DNA of 64,000 bases from Dongia_A sp039808885 (GTDB lineage: Bacteria > Pseudomonadota > Alphaproteobacteria > Dongiales > Dongiaceae): NCBI GenBank assembly GCA_039808885.1, contig JBDHTX010000016.1, forward strand, positions 1 to 64,000. The letters are read 5' to 3'. The notes below the pieces were generated by a model, which saw only the letters and a list, made by a program, of their open reading frames with translations, was not told the DNA's origin and searched no databases. Made by a program: the position numbers and the translations under genes. Positions 54,080-63,065 of the stretch are shown here, piece by piece (position 1 is the first letter of the stretch; each line of letters opens with the position of its first letter).

Positions 54080-55543
54080 ATGGCCCCGCAGGCCCCGAAC
54101 CCCACCAAGCAGAACCAGTTCTACCCCTTCGGCGAGCGGCCGATGCCGTTCAGCAAGAACGGCAAGCCGGTGAACCCGGCGGTGATCCCGCTGCACGACG
54201 TGAGCCCGCTCCCCGATGGCGCGAAATTCGTGGTCGTCGGCGCCGGCATCCACGGCCTCTCCACCGCCTATCACCTGGCCAAGAAGCTGGTCGAGAGCGG
54301 CAAGGGCAAGGGCTCCGACGTGGTGCTGATCGACAAGGCCGGCCCGGGCGCGGGCGCCACCGGTCTCGCCTGCGGCTGCGTGCGCAACCTCTACATGACC
54401 AAGCCGCTGCACGCGATCCTGCGCGAGAGCGTGAAGGTGTGGAAATCCGACCCGGTCAATTTCGGCTTCCAGCAGGTCGGCTACGTCTCGGTCGGCGAAT
54501 CCAACCAGGAGAGCGACTATGTCGGCCTGCACAAGTCGCAGAACGACCAGGGCTATCCCTCCGACATGTATGTCGGCAAGGACGCCAAGAACTTCCTGAA
54601 AAAGATCTGGCCGGATTTCAACACCGAGCGCGCCGACGTGGTGCTGCATGAGAAGCCCTCGGGCTATGCCGGCACCCATATGGCGGTCTGGGGCCTCGAC
54701 CAGAAGTGCCATCAATACGGCGTGCGCCGCTGCTACGGCCCGGAGGTCATCGGCTACGAGATGCAGAACGGCCGCGTCACCGCGGTGAAGACCGACAAGG
54801 GCGACGTCAAGTGCGACACCCTCGTCATCGGTGCCGGCGCCTGGACGCCGAAGCATTGGGAATGGCTGGGCAAGGCCGACAAGCTCGACCTCGGCTACAA
54901 GGACGGCCGCGTCGCCAAGAACCACGACATGTGGACCTATTGGCGCCTGCTGGAGGGCGAGGTCTTCATGCCGGAAGGCATCGACTTCCGCACCGCCGAC
55001 GATCGCGACAGTCCGGTGCTGCATGTCGAATTGATGAACACGCCGGTCGTCACCGAGGACGGCAAGGAGTTCAAGGACAAGCACTTCTACATGTACGCCC
55101 GCTACGCGGCGGAGCGGGTCGGCGCTCCGGGCATCCAGGGCGGCACCATCCCGATCAAGATCGGCGGCAAGGCGGATGTCGAGCCCTACGGCCACCTGAG
55201 CGACAAATACCAGGCGGACGACTGGTTCGCCGACTATTACTGCGCCACGTTGAGCTACCTGTTCGGCCGCTTCAAAGGCGCGCGCAAGCTGTTCAAGGAG
55301 CGGCGCAACGGCGGCATCGGCGCCTTCACCCCGGACAACGTGCCGGTCTTCGACTGGGCGGCGGAGAATGCCTGGCTGATCGCCGATTCCAATCACGGCT
55401 TCAAGATGATCGGCGTCGGCGAATTGTCGGCCCGCCACCTGCTGGGCGGCCCGGTGCCCGACGAGCTGAAGCCGTTCAGCCTGAAGCGCTATGCCGAGGG
55501 CTGGACCTATGGCGGCGGCAATTCCAACTGCCCCTGGGTCTGA
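54080..55543 (+). CDS. FAD-dependent amine/amino-acid (DAO-family) oxidoreductase
   Basis: A 487-aa flavoprotein with the FAD Rossmann motif VVVGAGIHGLSTAYHL near 51-66, after a ~45-residue N-terminal extension rich in Pro and polar residues. The C-terminal 'GIGAFTPDNVPVFDWAAENAWLI' and 'NHGFKMIGVGELSARHL' are DAO-family FAD contacts. Members oxidise glycine, sarcosine, D-amino acids or related amines, releasing ammonia or formaldehyde. It begins 11 nt after GGAGGA, giving strong translation. No signal peptide. It is the only gene of its operon except perhaps the GFA protein 23 nt downstream. Substrate unknown. Confidence 0.86.
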   Translation: MAPQAPNPTKQNQFYPFGERPMPFSKNGKPVNPAVIPLHDVSPLPDGAKFVVVGAGIHGLSTAYHLAKKLVESGKGKGSDVVLIDKAGPGAGATGLACGCVRNLYMTKPLHAILRESVKVWKSDPVNFGFQQVGYVSVGESNQESDYVGLHKSQNDQGYPSDMYVGKDAKNFLKKIWPDFNTERADVVLHEKPSGYAGTHMAVWGLDQKCHQYGVRRCYGPEVIGYEMQNGRVTAVKTDKGDVKCDTLVIGAGAWTPKHWEWLGKADKLDLGYKDGRVAKNHDMWTYWRLLEGEVFMPEGIDFRTADDRDSPVLHVELMNTPVVTEDGKEFKDKHFYMYARYAAERVGAPGIQGGTIPIKIGGKADVEPYGHLSDKYQADDWFADYYCATLSYLFGRFKGARKLFKERRNGGIGAFTPDNVPVFDWAAENAWLIADSNHGFKMIGVGELSARHLLGGPVPDELKPFSLKRYAEGWTYGGGNSNCPWV

Positions 55544-55566
55544 TCGGGGGCGAGGCAGGCGCGGCG

Positions 55567-55983
55567 ATGACCACCTTGCGCGGCGGGTGCCTGTGCGGCG
55601 CCGTGCGCTACGAGACGGAGGCCGAGCCGATCTTCGCCGGCCTCTGTCATTGCCGCGACTGCCTGAAGGCGACCGGCGCCGGCTTTGCGCCGTATATGGG
55701 CTTCAAGCTGGCCGATCTGCGGATCAGCGGCGAGACCAGGCGCTATACCAACCTGACCGATGACGGCAGGCCCACCTCGCGCCTGTTCTGCCCGACCTGC
55801 AGCACCATCATGTTCGGCGACGGCGGCGAAGACGACAGGTCCGGCATCATCACCCTCTATGCCGGCACGCTCGACGACCCCAGTCTGTTCCACCCGCGCG
55901 AGATCATCTTCGCGCGCAGCCGTCCGCACTGGGCGGTGACCGCGGATCACTTGCCGACCCACGATACGAACCCGCCGCAATAG
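55567..55983 (+). CDS. GFA/CENP-V-family zinc protein
   Basis: A 138-aa protein with the family's zinc cysteines: 'GGCLCGAVRY' (6-15), 'CHCRDC' (27-32) and 'FCPTCS' (74-79). Glutathione-dependent formaldehyde-activating enzyme is the named member, but most relatives are uncharacterised. Its position directly after an amine oxidoreductase that may release formaldehyde would suit such a role; this is inference. ATG 55567 follows GGCGCGGCG. Confidence 0.85.
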   Translation: MTTLRGGCLCGAVRYETEAEPIFAGLCHCRDCLKATGAGFAPYMGFKLADLRISGETRRYTNLTDDGRPTSRLFCPTCSTIMFGDGGEDDRSGIITLYAGTLDDPSLFHPREIIFARSRPHWAVTADHLPTHDTNPPQ

Positions 55984-56034
55984 CGGCGCAAGAACCGGGT
56001 GGCCGCAAACGGCAACGGCCGACATAGTCCGGCC

Positions 56035-56970
56035 ATGAACGCGCCCGGACAGCTCCGCATGAGTCGATTGGAATGGGGCCTGCTGCTGGCCCTTTCGCTG
56101 CTGTGGGGCGGCTCGTTCCTGTTCGTCGGCATCGCCGTGAAGGGCCTGCCGCCCTTCACCATCGTGCTGCTGCGGGTGGCGATTGCGGCGCTGGCGCTGA
56201 ACATCGTGCTGCGCGTGATCGGGATTCCGCTGCCGCGCGACGGCGCCAGCTGGCGCGCCTTCCTCGGCATGGGCCTGCTCAACAACGCGATCCCGTTTTC
56301 ACTGATCGTCTGGGGCCAGACCCACATCGCCAGCGGCCTGGCGGCGATCCTGAACGCGACCACGCCGCTGTTCACCGTGCTGGTGGCGCACTGCCTGACG
56401 GCGGACGATCGCCTGACCCGCGCGCGCCTGACCGGGCTGCTGATCGGTTTTGCCGGCGTGGTGGTGCTGATCGGGCCGGAGGCCTTGCGCGGCCTGGGCG
56501 GCGACGCGCTGGCCCAATGCGCGGTGCTCGCCGCCGCCTGCTCCTACGCTTTCGCCGGCGTGTTCGGGCGACGCTTCAAGCGCATGGGAATTCAGCCGCT
56601 CGCCACCGCCGCCGGCCAGGTGACGGCATCGTCGCTGCTGCTCCTGCCGCTGGCGCTGCTGGTGGACCGGCCCTGGACGCTGCCGCTGCCCGGCGCCCCG
56701 GTCTGGGGCGCCTTGCTTGGCCTGGCGCTGCTGTCGACCGCGCTCGCCTATGTGCTGTATTTCCGCATCCTGGCCGCGGCGGGCGCCGTCAACCTGCTGC
56801 TGGTGACGTTCCTCATCCCGCCCAGCGCCATCATGCTCGGCGCGATCGTGCTGCAGGAGACGCTGCAGGCGACCGACCTGCTCGGCATGGCGCTGATCGG
56901 CGGCGGCCTCGCCGCCATCGACGGCCGCCTGCCGCACGCCATCCTGGCGCGCTACCGGACGTCCTCATAG
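56035..56970 (+). CDS. EamA/DMT-superfamily transporter
   Basis: A 311-aa integral membrane protein with ten hydrophobic segments in two EamA repeats (first around 15-150, second 160-300). 'LLWGGSFLFVGIAVKGLPPF' opens the first repeat and 'LGLALLSTALAYVLYFRIL' is in the second. Members export amino acids, metabolites or drugs. It ends in a 6-nt overlap with the convergent TerC-family gene. Start 56035 (MNAPGQL) was chosen over an earlier in-frame ATG at 55999. Confidence 0.88.
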   Translation: MNAPGQLRMSRLEWGLLLALSLLWGGSFLFVGIAVKGLPPFTIVLLRVAIAALALNIVLRVIGIPLPRDGASWRAFLGMGLLNNAIPFSLIVWGQTHIASGLAAILNATTPLFTVLVAHCLTADDRLTRARLTGLLIGFAGVVVLIGPEALRGLGGDALAQCAVLAAACSYAFAGVFGRRFKRMGIQPLATAAGQVTASSLLLLPLALLVDRPWTLPLPGAPVWGALLGLALLSTALAYVLYFRILAAAGAVNLLLVTFLIPPSAIMLGAIVLQETLQATDLLGMALIGGGLAAIDGRLPHAILARYRTSS

Positions 56971-57948
56971 GGTCTTGGCCTCGCGCCGGGTGCGCCAGAG
57001 CGAGTAGGCGATGCCCGCCAGCAGCAACCCGAAGGTGACCGCCAGCGACAGCTCGGCCGGGATCTTGCCGATCAGGTTGACGGTGAAGATCTTGCCGCCG
57101 ACGAAGACCAGGATCAGCGCCAGGGCGTATTTCAGGTAGTGGAAGCGGTGGATCATCGCGGCAAGCGCGAAGTAAAGCGCGCGCAGGCCGAGAATCGCGA
57201 AGATGTTGCTGGTGTAGACGATGAACGGATCGGTGGTGATCGCGAAGATCGCCGGCACCGAATCCACGGCGAAGATAAGATCGGCGATCTCGATCAGCGC
57301 CAGCGCCAGGAACAGCGGGGTCAGCCAGGTGACGACCTTGCCGCTCTTCGGATCGGGCAGGCGCACGAAGAAACGCTCGCCATGCAGCCGCGGCGTCACG
57401 CGGCAATGCCGCTTGATGAAATTGAGCAGCGGGTTGCGGTCGAGTTCCGGCTTGCTGTCGCCGACCCACAGCATCTTGATTCCGGTGAGCACCAGGAAGC
57501 CGCCGAAGACGTAGAGGATCCAGGAGAATTGCGTGACCAGCGCGGCGCCGAGCGCGATCATGATGGCGCGCAGCACGATGACGCCGATGATGCCCCAGAA
57601 CAGCACGCGGTGCTGATACAGCCGGGGAATCGCGAAATAGGAGAAGATGAGCGCGATGACGAAGACGTTGTCCATCGCCAGGCTCTTCTCGACCATGAAA
57701 CCCGTCAGGTAGTTGATGCCGGGTTCCGGGCCGAGTTGCCACCAGACCCAGCCGCCGAAAGCGAGAGCGATGGCGACATAGAATGCGCTGAGGGCCAGGC
57801 TTTCCTTGACCTCGATCTCATGCTGGTCGCGATGCAGGACCCCCAGGTCGAAGGCCAGCAGCCCGAGCACGATCCCGATGAAGGCAAGCCACATCCAGCC
57901 CGGCTTGCCCAGGAAGTCGCCAAAGAGAATGGTTGCGAGAAGTTCCAT
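56965..57948 (-). CDS. TerC/Alx-family membrane protein
   Basis: A 327-aa integral membrane protein with about eight to nine hydrophobic segments. The acidic intramembrane residues typical of TerC/Alx are in 'EKSLAMDNVFVIALIFSYF' and 'IADLIFAVDSVPAIFAIT'. Members export Mn2+ or load metal onto exoproteins. ATG 57948 (MELLATIL) was chosen; the in-frame ATG at 57975 lies inside a hairpin. Upstream is a small stem-loop close to the ribosome site (57963-57989). Confidence 0.88.
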   Translation of the reverse strand: MELLATILFGDFLGKPGWMWLAFIGIVLGLLAFDLGVLHRDQHEIEVKESLALSAFYVAIALAFGGWVWWQLGPEPGINYLTGFMVEKSLAMDNVFVIALIFSYFAIPRLYQHRVLFWGIIGVIVLRAIMIALGAALVTQFSWILYVFGGFLVLTGIKMLWVGDSKPELDRNPLLNFIKRHCRVTPRLHGERFFVRLPDPKSGKVVTWLTPLFLALALIEIADLIFAVDSVPAIFAITTDPFIVYTSNIFAILGLRALYFALAAMIHRFHYLKYALALILVFVGGKIFTVNLIGKIPAELSLAVTFGLLLAGIAYSLWRTRREAKTL

Positions 57949-57962
57949 CGCGCACCGCCCAG

Positions 57963-57989
57963 TCGGAGTTGCCACACATGCAGCTCCGA
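57963..57989 (-). promoter_or_regulatory. Stem-loop ahead of the TerC-family gene
   Basis: TCGGAG and CTCCGA (57963-57968 and 57984-57989) pair, with further partial pairing inside, in the leader 14 nt before the start codon. It could shield or position the ribosome site, as leader structures do for Alx. It does not match the yybP-ykoY Mn riboswitch consensus. Confidence 0.35.
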
Positions 57990-58078
57990 CATCGCAGCCC
58001 GCGAGGACTGCCAGAGGGGCCCGGCGCTACGCGACATCAGATGTGGGCTGGCCGGAGCCGCCGCAAGAGGCCGCGGAC

Positions 58079-58106
58079 AAAAAAAGCGGGGTCCGAAGAC
58101 CCCGCT
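58079..58106 (-). terminator. Rho-independent terminator of the molybdenum-hydroxylase operon
   Basis: AGCGGGGTC (58085-58093) and GACCCCGCT (58098-58106) form a perfect 9-bp stem closed by a TTCG tetraloop on the minus strand, followed by seven T residues (58079-58085). It is 30 nt beyond the cytochrome c stop. Confidence 0.88.
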
Positions 58107-58136
58107 TGCGATCCGGGAATTCGCCGCTGTGGCCGC

Positions 58137-58547
58137 CTATTGCGGCAGCTTGCCGTCGGCGCCGATCTGGCTCAGATAGGCGATCAGATCGGCCCGCTTG
58201 GTGTCGTCCTTGAGACCCGCATAGGCCATCTTGTTGCCCGGCACCTTGGCTTTCGGGTCCTTCAGATACTCATCGAGCGTGGCCGCGTCCCAGGTCAGCC
58301 CGGCGCCTTTCATGGCATCGGAATACTTGAAGCCCTCGAAGCTGCCGGACGGACGGCCGACAACGCCGTTCAGAACCGGCCCGACGCCGTTCTTGGCCTT
58401 CTCACCGACCTGATGGCAGGCCTTGCAGATGGCGAAGACCTTCGCCCCCGCCGCGGGATCGGCAGCCGAGGCAGCGCCGACGGTGACCAGCTGGAACGCC
58501 GCCGCCAGAGCCACGGCGGCCGAAACCATTCGAAGCATTTTATGCAC
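58137..58547 (-). CDS. Class I c-type cytochrome (c2/c550-like)
   Basis: A 136-aa periplasmic monohaem cytochrome. Signal peptide about 1-29 (GAASA-AD), haem motif CKACH at 41-45, and the axial-ligand methionine in 'KVPGNKMAYAGL' near 104-107. It is the last gene of the operon, 59 nt after the molybdenum subunit, and is the likely electron acceptor for that dehydrogenase. Confidence 0.92.
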   Translation of the reverse strand: MHKMLRMVSAAVALAAAFQLVTVGAASAADPAAGAKVFAICKACHQVGEKAKNGVGPVLNGVVGRPSGSFEGFKYSDAMKGAGLTWDAATLDEYLKDPKAKVPGNKMAYAGLKDDTKRADLIAYLSQIGADGKLPQ

Positions 58548-58566
58548 CTTCTATTGATCGAGAAGC

Positions 58567-58592
58567 GCCCCGCGCCGTCATCGGCGCGGGGC
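58567..58592 (-). promoter_or_regulatory. Intercistronic GC stem-loop before the cytochrome c gene
   Basis: GCCCCGCGCCG (58567-58577) and CGGCGCGGGGC (58582-58592) form a perfect 11-bp stem with a 4-nt loop. No T-tract follows on the minus strand. It separates the large subunit from the cytochrome and could set a different expression level for each. Confidence 0.6.
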
Positions 58593-58606
58593 TTGTGTCG
58601 ATCCCA

Positions 58607-60838
58607 TCACGCGCTCAAGCCCTTGGCAATCGGCAAGATGCGGACGCGCTTTTCAGTCGCAGCGGCCAAAGCGTTGGCGACCGCCGGGCCGACCGGCGGA
58701 ACGCCGGGCTCGCCGACGCCCGACGGCGTTGCCGTGGAGGCGACGATATGAGTCTCCACCCGGGGCATTTCGTCAATCCGCAGCGGCAGATAGCCGTCGT
58801 AGTTGCCCTGGTCCACTTGCCCGTCGGTCAGCGACAGCTCCTCATGCAGCACGGCGCCGAGGCCGAAACCGATGCCGCCTTCCATCTGCGCCCGCACCTG
58901 GTCGGGATTGATGGCTGTGCCGCAATCGACGGCGCAGACCACGCGCTCCACTTTGAAGCCGCCCTTGCCGTCCATGGCGATCTCGGCCACCTCGGCGACG
59001 ACGGTGCCGAAGGATTCGTGCAGGGCGATGCCGCGCGCCTTGCCCTGTGGCAACTCGCTGCCCCAGCCGGCCTTCTCCGCCGCCAGGTTGAGCACGGCCA
59101 GATGGCGCGGATGCTCCTTCAGCAGGTCGCGCCGCAATTCCACCGCATCCCGACCGGTGGCCCGGGCGATCTCGTCGACCATAGTCTCCATGACATAGGC
59201 CGTATGGGTGTGCCCGACCGAGCGCCACCATAGGACCGGCACGCCCACCTTGGCGTTGACGATCTCGGAGCGGAAACTCTCGATCGCATAGGGCGCGTCG
59301 TAGACGCCCTCGACCGAGGTGGCGTCGACCCCGTCCTTCACCATCATGCCCTCGAAGGGCGTGCCGATCAGGATGGATTGCCCGACCTGGCGGTGATGCC
59401 AGCCGATGATTCCGCCGTCGGCGTCCAACGCGACCTTGACCTTGTGCACGAAGAGCGGGCGGTAGCGGCCGCCGCGCATGTCGTCCTCGCGGGTCCACAA
59501 CACCTTGACCGGCGCCTTCCAGCCGATCGCCTTGGCGGTCTCCACCGCTTCGGCAATGACGTCGCCATCGGTCACCGCGCGCCGACCGAAGCCGCCGCCG
59601 GTCTTCATCACATGCAAGGTCACCTTCTCCGGCGCCAGGCCGGCGATCTGCGCCGCGATGCCCTGGTAGAGGTCGGGCATCTGGTGGCCGCCCCAGATCT
59701 CGAGCACGTCGCCATTCATGTGCGCGACGGCATCCAGCGGCTCCAGCGCCGCATGGGCGAGATAGGGGAACTGATAGGTCGCCTCGATCACCTTGGCGGC
59801 ACCCTTCAGCGCAGCGTCGACATCGCCGCGATTTGCGGCGGTGGCGGCATCCGGCTGGTCGGCCGCCGCCAGGTACTCCTGGATCAGCTGGGCCGAGCCG
59901 CGCTTCTCGGCCTGGCTGTCGTCCCAGTCCACCTTCAGCGCCTCGCGGCCCTTCATCGCCGCCCAGGTGTTCTCCGCGACGACGGCGACGCCACGCGAGA
60001 TCTGCACCACGTCGACGACGCCCTTCACCGCCTTGGCCGCGGCGGCATCGAAGGACTTCACCGTGGCGCCGAACAGCGGCGGACGCGCCACCAGCGCCGT
60101 CAGCATGCCAGGCAGCTTCACGTCGATGGTGTAGGTCTGCTGCCCGGTCGCCTTGGCGTTGGAATCGAGGCGGCGGAAATCCTCCGACCCAATCAGCTTC
60201 CATTGCTCCGGCGATTTCAGGGCAACTTCCGCCGGCACTTCCTCTTGCGCGGCCGCATCGGCCATCGCGCCGAAGCTCGCCTGCTTGCCGGACGCGTGCG
60301 ACAGCACACCTTTCTCCGCCTTGATCTCGGCGGCGGGAACCTTCCATTGCTTCGCCGCCGCGTTCACCAGCATGGTGCGGGCGATGGCGCCCGCCTTACG
60401 GTAGCGGTCGAAGGACGAGAACATCGCCGACGATCCGCCGGTCAACTGGAACTGCCTGCCGGCGATGAGGTTGCCGTAGAGCTTCGGATTGCCGGCGCCG
60501 CCCTCGACCACCAGCTGGCCCCAATCCGCTTCCAGTTCCTCCGCCACCAGAGTAGCGATGCCGTGATAGCAGCCCTGGCCCATGTCCATATGGGCCGAGA
60601 GGATCGTCACCTTGTTATCGGGCGTGATGGCGACATAGCCGTCGAAGGGATTGATCGCGGCCGCCGCGTCGTCGGCCCCTGCGTGGGGTACGCGGAAGGA
60701 GATGGCGAGGCCGGCGCCGGTCGCCGCGGCGCCGGCCAGGAACTGGCGGCGGCTGGGGCGGAAGCTGGTCGTCTCCGCCAGCCTGGCGAGGTCGACCGAG
60801 GAAAGGATGGATTGCGGGATGCGATGGAGGAATTTCAT
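58607..60838 (-). CDS. Molybdopterin-binding subunit of a xanthine-dehydrogenase-family (IorB-like) enzyme
   Basis: A 743-aa large subunit of the two-component aldehyde/isoquinoline-1-oxidoreductase type. A Tat signal is present (SRRQFLAG near 29-36, then a hydrophobic Ala/Gly stretch), so the holoenzyme is exported folded with its molybdenum cofactor. 'GGGFGRR' and 'GGHQMPD' belong to cofactor-binding loops, and the C-terminal 'GVGEPGVPPVGPAVANA' contains the catalytic glutamate. It hydroxylates or oxidises an aldehyde, alcohol or N-heterocycle. It starts 9 nt after the iron-sulfur subunit gene. Confidence 0.9.
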   Translation of the reverse strand: MKFLHRIPQSILSSVDLARLAETTSFRPSRRQFLAGAAATGAGLAISFRVPHAGADDAAAAINPFDGYVAITPDNKVTILSAHMDMGQGCYHGIATLVAEELEADWGQLVVEGGAGNPKLYGNLIAGRQFQLTGGSSAMFSSFDRYRKAGAIARTMLVNAAAKQWKVPAAEIKAEKGVLSHASGKQASFGAMADAAAQEEVPAEVALKSPEQWKLIGSEDFRRLDSNAKATGQQTYTIDVKLPGMLTALVARPPLFGATVKSFDAAAAKAVKGVVDVVQISRGVAVVAENTWAAMKGREALKVDWDDSQAEKRGSAQLIQEYLAAADQPDAATAANRGDVDAALKGAAKVIEATYQFPYLAHAALEPLDAVAHMNGDVLEIWGGHQMPDLYQGIAAQIAGLAPEKVTLHVMKTGGGFGRRAVTDGDVIAEAVETAKAIGWKAPVKVLWTREDDMRGGRYRPLFVHKVKVALDADGGIIGWHHRQVGQSILIGTPFEGMMVKDGVDATSVEGVYDAPYAIESFRSEIVNAKVGVPVLWWRSVGHTHTAYVMETMVDEIARATGRDAVELRRDLLKEHPRHLAVLNLAAEKAGWGSELPQGKARGIALHESFGTVVAEVAEIAMDGKGGFKVERVVCAVDCGTAINPDQVRAQMEGGIGFGLGAVLHEELSLTDGQVDQGNYDGYLPLRIDEMPRVETHIVASTATPSGVGEPGVPPVGPAVANALAAATEKRVRILPIAKGLSA

Positions 60839-60847
60839 GGCGTCACC

Positions 60848-61300
60848 TCACGCGAGCGATTTGGCGGCTTCGTGGATGCCGGCGCGGATGCGCTGATAGG
60901 TGGCGCAGCGGCAGAGATTGCCGCTCATCGCCGCGTCGATATCGGCATCCGTGGGCTTGGGGTTGTCGGTGAGCAGCGCGGTCGCCGCCATCACCTGGCC
61001 GGACTGGCAATAGCCGCATTGCGGCACATCGAGCTGGGTCCAGGCGGCCTGCACCGCCGCCGCCACCTTGCCATCGAGGCCCTCGATGGTCGTGATCCTG
61101 CTGCCCTCCACCGCCGAGACCGGGGTGATGCAGGCGCGGATCGGCTGGCCGTCCTGGTGCACCGTGCAGGCGCCGCATTGCGCCATGCCGCAGCCGAACT
61201 TGGTGCCGGTCAGGCCGACGACGTCGCGGATCGCCCATAACAGCGGCATGTCGGGATCGACGTCGACCTCATGCACTTGCCCATTGATGTCAAGTTTCAT
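60848..61300 (-). CDS. (2Fe-2S)-binding subunit of the molybdenum hydroxylase (IorA-like)
   Basis: A 150-aa iron-sulfur protein with two [2Fe-2S] sites. The plant-type ferredoxin site uses Cys37, Cys42, Cys45 and Cys57; the helical site uses Cys95, Cys98, Cys130 and Cys132. No signal peptide: it should be co-exported with the Tat-carrying large subunit. GGAGG lies 8 nt before ATG 61300. It relays electrons from the molybdenum centre to the operon's cytochrome c. Confidence 0.94.
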   Translation of the reverse strand: MKLDINGQVHEVDVDPDMPLLWAIRDVVGLTGTKFGCGMAQCGACTVHQDGQPIRACITPVSAVEGSRITTIEGLDGKVAAAVQAAWTQLDVPQCGYCQSGQVMAATALLTDNPKPTDADIDAAMSGNLCRCATYQRIRAGIHEAAKSLA

Positions 61301-61503
61301 CGGATCGCCTCCTGGCTACAGCGATAGTCATATGAAGATGAATGGCGAAGGCGCGGCATCGCATGAATATCCCGCCCGATGTCGCGTGCCGCGTGACACA
61401 TCGATTTGGCCACATCGCGGCGATTCTGCAAGAGCGAGGGACTCTCGCTGTCTTGCCCAATCCTATCTGCCGGCGCCGGCATGGTCCATCTGGCGCGGTC
61501 CAT

Positions 61504-62235
61504 CTATTGGCCGCGCAGGCGCAGGGCGGAGCGGCCGCCGTCGACGTGGATCACCTGCCCGGTGATCCAGCCGGCCCTGGGTCCCAGCAGGAAGGCGCCG
61601 AGCGCGGCGGCATCTTCCGCCTCGCCCAGACGGTTGATCGGGTGCGCCGCGCCGATGGCTGCCGCGATCTTCTCGTTGGCGAGAATGGCGGCGGCGAGCG
61701 GCGTTCGCGTCAGGCTTGGCGCGATGCAGTTGACCCGCACTTGTGGCGCAAGCTCGGCCGCCGCGGCCCGGGTCAGCCCTTCGACCGCGCCCTTGGCGGC
61801 GGCAATGATCGTGTGCAGCGGAAAACCCTGGCCGACCGCGACGGTGGAGAACAGCAGCGCCGCGCCCTGGGCCGATTTCAGATACGGCGCCGCCGCCGCC
61901 AGGGCAATCGCGGCCCCGGTGGCATTCAGCTCAAAGGTTTCGGAGAACATTGCCCCGGTCACCGAGGCCAGCGGCCGCAACGGGATGGACCCCACGCAAT
62001 AGGCGAGCCCGCCCAATCCGCCCGGCGCCGCGGCCGCTTCGACCACCGCGCGGAGGGCGGCCTCATTGCGGACATCGACGACGTGGGTGGGCGCGCCCAG
62101 TTCCTGGCCCAGCTGCTGCAGCCGGTCCTTTCCGCGGGCGGCCAGGACTATCGGTGCGCCCTCTTGCCTGCACAGCCGCGCCAGGGCGCTGCCTATGCCG
62201 CCGGTCGCGCCCAGGATCAGGATCGGCTTGCGCAC
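61504..62235 (-). CDS. SDR-fold protein lacking the catalytic tyrosine
   Basis: A 243-aa SDR-family protein (GTG start at 62235; a TTG four codons earlier is possible). The NAD(P) motif GATGGIGSAL is near 8-17 and 'VHVDGGRS' closes the fold. At the YxxxK position the sequence is 'HTIIAAAKGAVEGL': the lysine is present but Ile replaces tyrosine, so normal SDR catalysis is doubtful. A subgroup of SDR-like proteins shares this trait. It is divergent from folE (143 nt apart), with no proven tie. The 203-nt gap upstream (61301-61503) holds no gene. Confidence 0.82.
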   Translation of the reverse strand: MRKPILILGATGGIGSALARLCRQEGAPIVLAARGKDRLQQLGQELGAPTHVVDVRNEAALRAVVEAAAAPGGLGGLAYCVGSIPLRPLASVTGAMFSETFELNATGAAIALAAAAPYLKSAQGAALLFSTVAVGQGFPLHTIIAAAKGAVEGLTRAAAAELAPQVRVNCIAPSLTRTPLAAAILANEKIAAAIGAAHPINRLGEAEDAAALGAFLLGPRAGWITGQVIHVDGGRSALRLRGQ

Positions 62236-62377
62236 GGATTTTTCCAAGGCTGGTTGGGAACAACACCTATACGGGCGTCATCCAAGCTTGGATCGAGGGC
62301 GGTACGATCGCCCGTGACGGGTGATCCGCCGGCAACCTGCACTCGTAACGACCAGGCAAAGCATGAGGAATTCGAAC

Positions 62378-63007
62378 ATGAATGCACCGACCACCATTAG
62401 GGATATTCAAGCTGTGCAGGCGGTTGCCACATGTCCCGACCGCCCCTCGCGGGAGGACGCGGAAGCTGCGATCCGCACCATCCTCGCCTATGCCGGCGAT
62501 GACCCGCAGCGTGAGGGATTGCTCGGCACGCCGGACCGTGTCGTGCGCGCCTTCGACGAGCATTTCGGCGGATATGCCAAGGACCCGATCGCCATCCTGC
62601 AGCGCACCTTCGAGGAGGTGGCCGGCTATGACGAGGTCGTGCTGCTGAAGGACATCCCCTTCATCAGCCACTGCGAGCATCACATGGCGCCGATCGTCGG
62701 CCACGCCCATGTCGGCTATCTGCCGGATCGACGTGTGGTCGGGATCAGCAAGCTGGCGCGCGTGGTCGACGTCTTCGCCCGCCGACTGCAGATCCAGGAG
62801 AAGATGACGGCGGAGATCGCCGGCGCCATCGACACGGTGCTGAAGCCGCGCGGCGTCGGCGTGGTGATCGAGGCGGCGCATCACTGCATGACCACGCGCG
62901 GCGTGAACAAGCCCGGCGTCACCATGACCACCTCGACCCTGCTCGGCGCCTTTCGCGACGACGCCAATACCCGGCGCGAGTTCCTTGCGCTGATCCGGGG
63001 CCGCTAG
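62378..63007 (+). CDS. folE: GTP cyclohydrolase I
   Basis: A 209-aa enzyme making 7,8-dihydroneopterin triphosphate from GTP, the first step of folate (and of queuosine/pterin) synthesis. Zinc ligands are Cys99 and His102 in HCEHH and Cys170 in HHCMTTRG; 'VGISKLAR' and 'GVGVVIEA' are conserved. ATG 62378 follows GAGG by 8 nt; ATG 62363 is also in frame. This is the type I (zinc-dependent) form, of normal length. Confidence 0.95.
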   Translation: MNAPTTIRDIQAVQAVATCPDRPSREDAEAAIRTILAYAGDDPQREGLLGTPDRVVRAFDEHFGGYAKDPIAILQRTFEEVAGYDEVVLLKDIPFISHCEHHMAPIVGHAHVGYLPDRRVVGISKLARVVDVFARRLQIQEKMTAEIAGAIDTVLKPRGVGVVIEAAHHCMTTRGVNKPGVTMTTSTLLGAFRDDANTRREFLALIRGR

Positions 63008-63065
63008 GGCCTTCCCGGTCGAACCACCGTAGCCCTGCGCGTCGATCCCCCAATCGCCGACGCGC

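Noticed and set aside
57949..58078. yybP-ykoY Mn2+ riboswitch ahead of the TerC-family gene
   Set aside because: A GC-rich leader with a stem is present, but the conserved loop and junction sequences could not be found.
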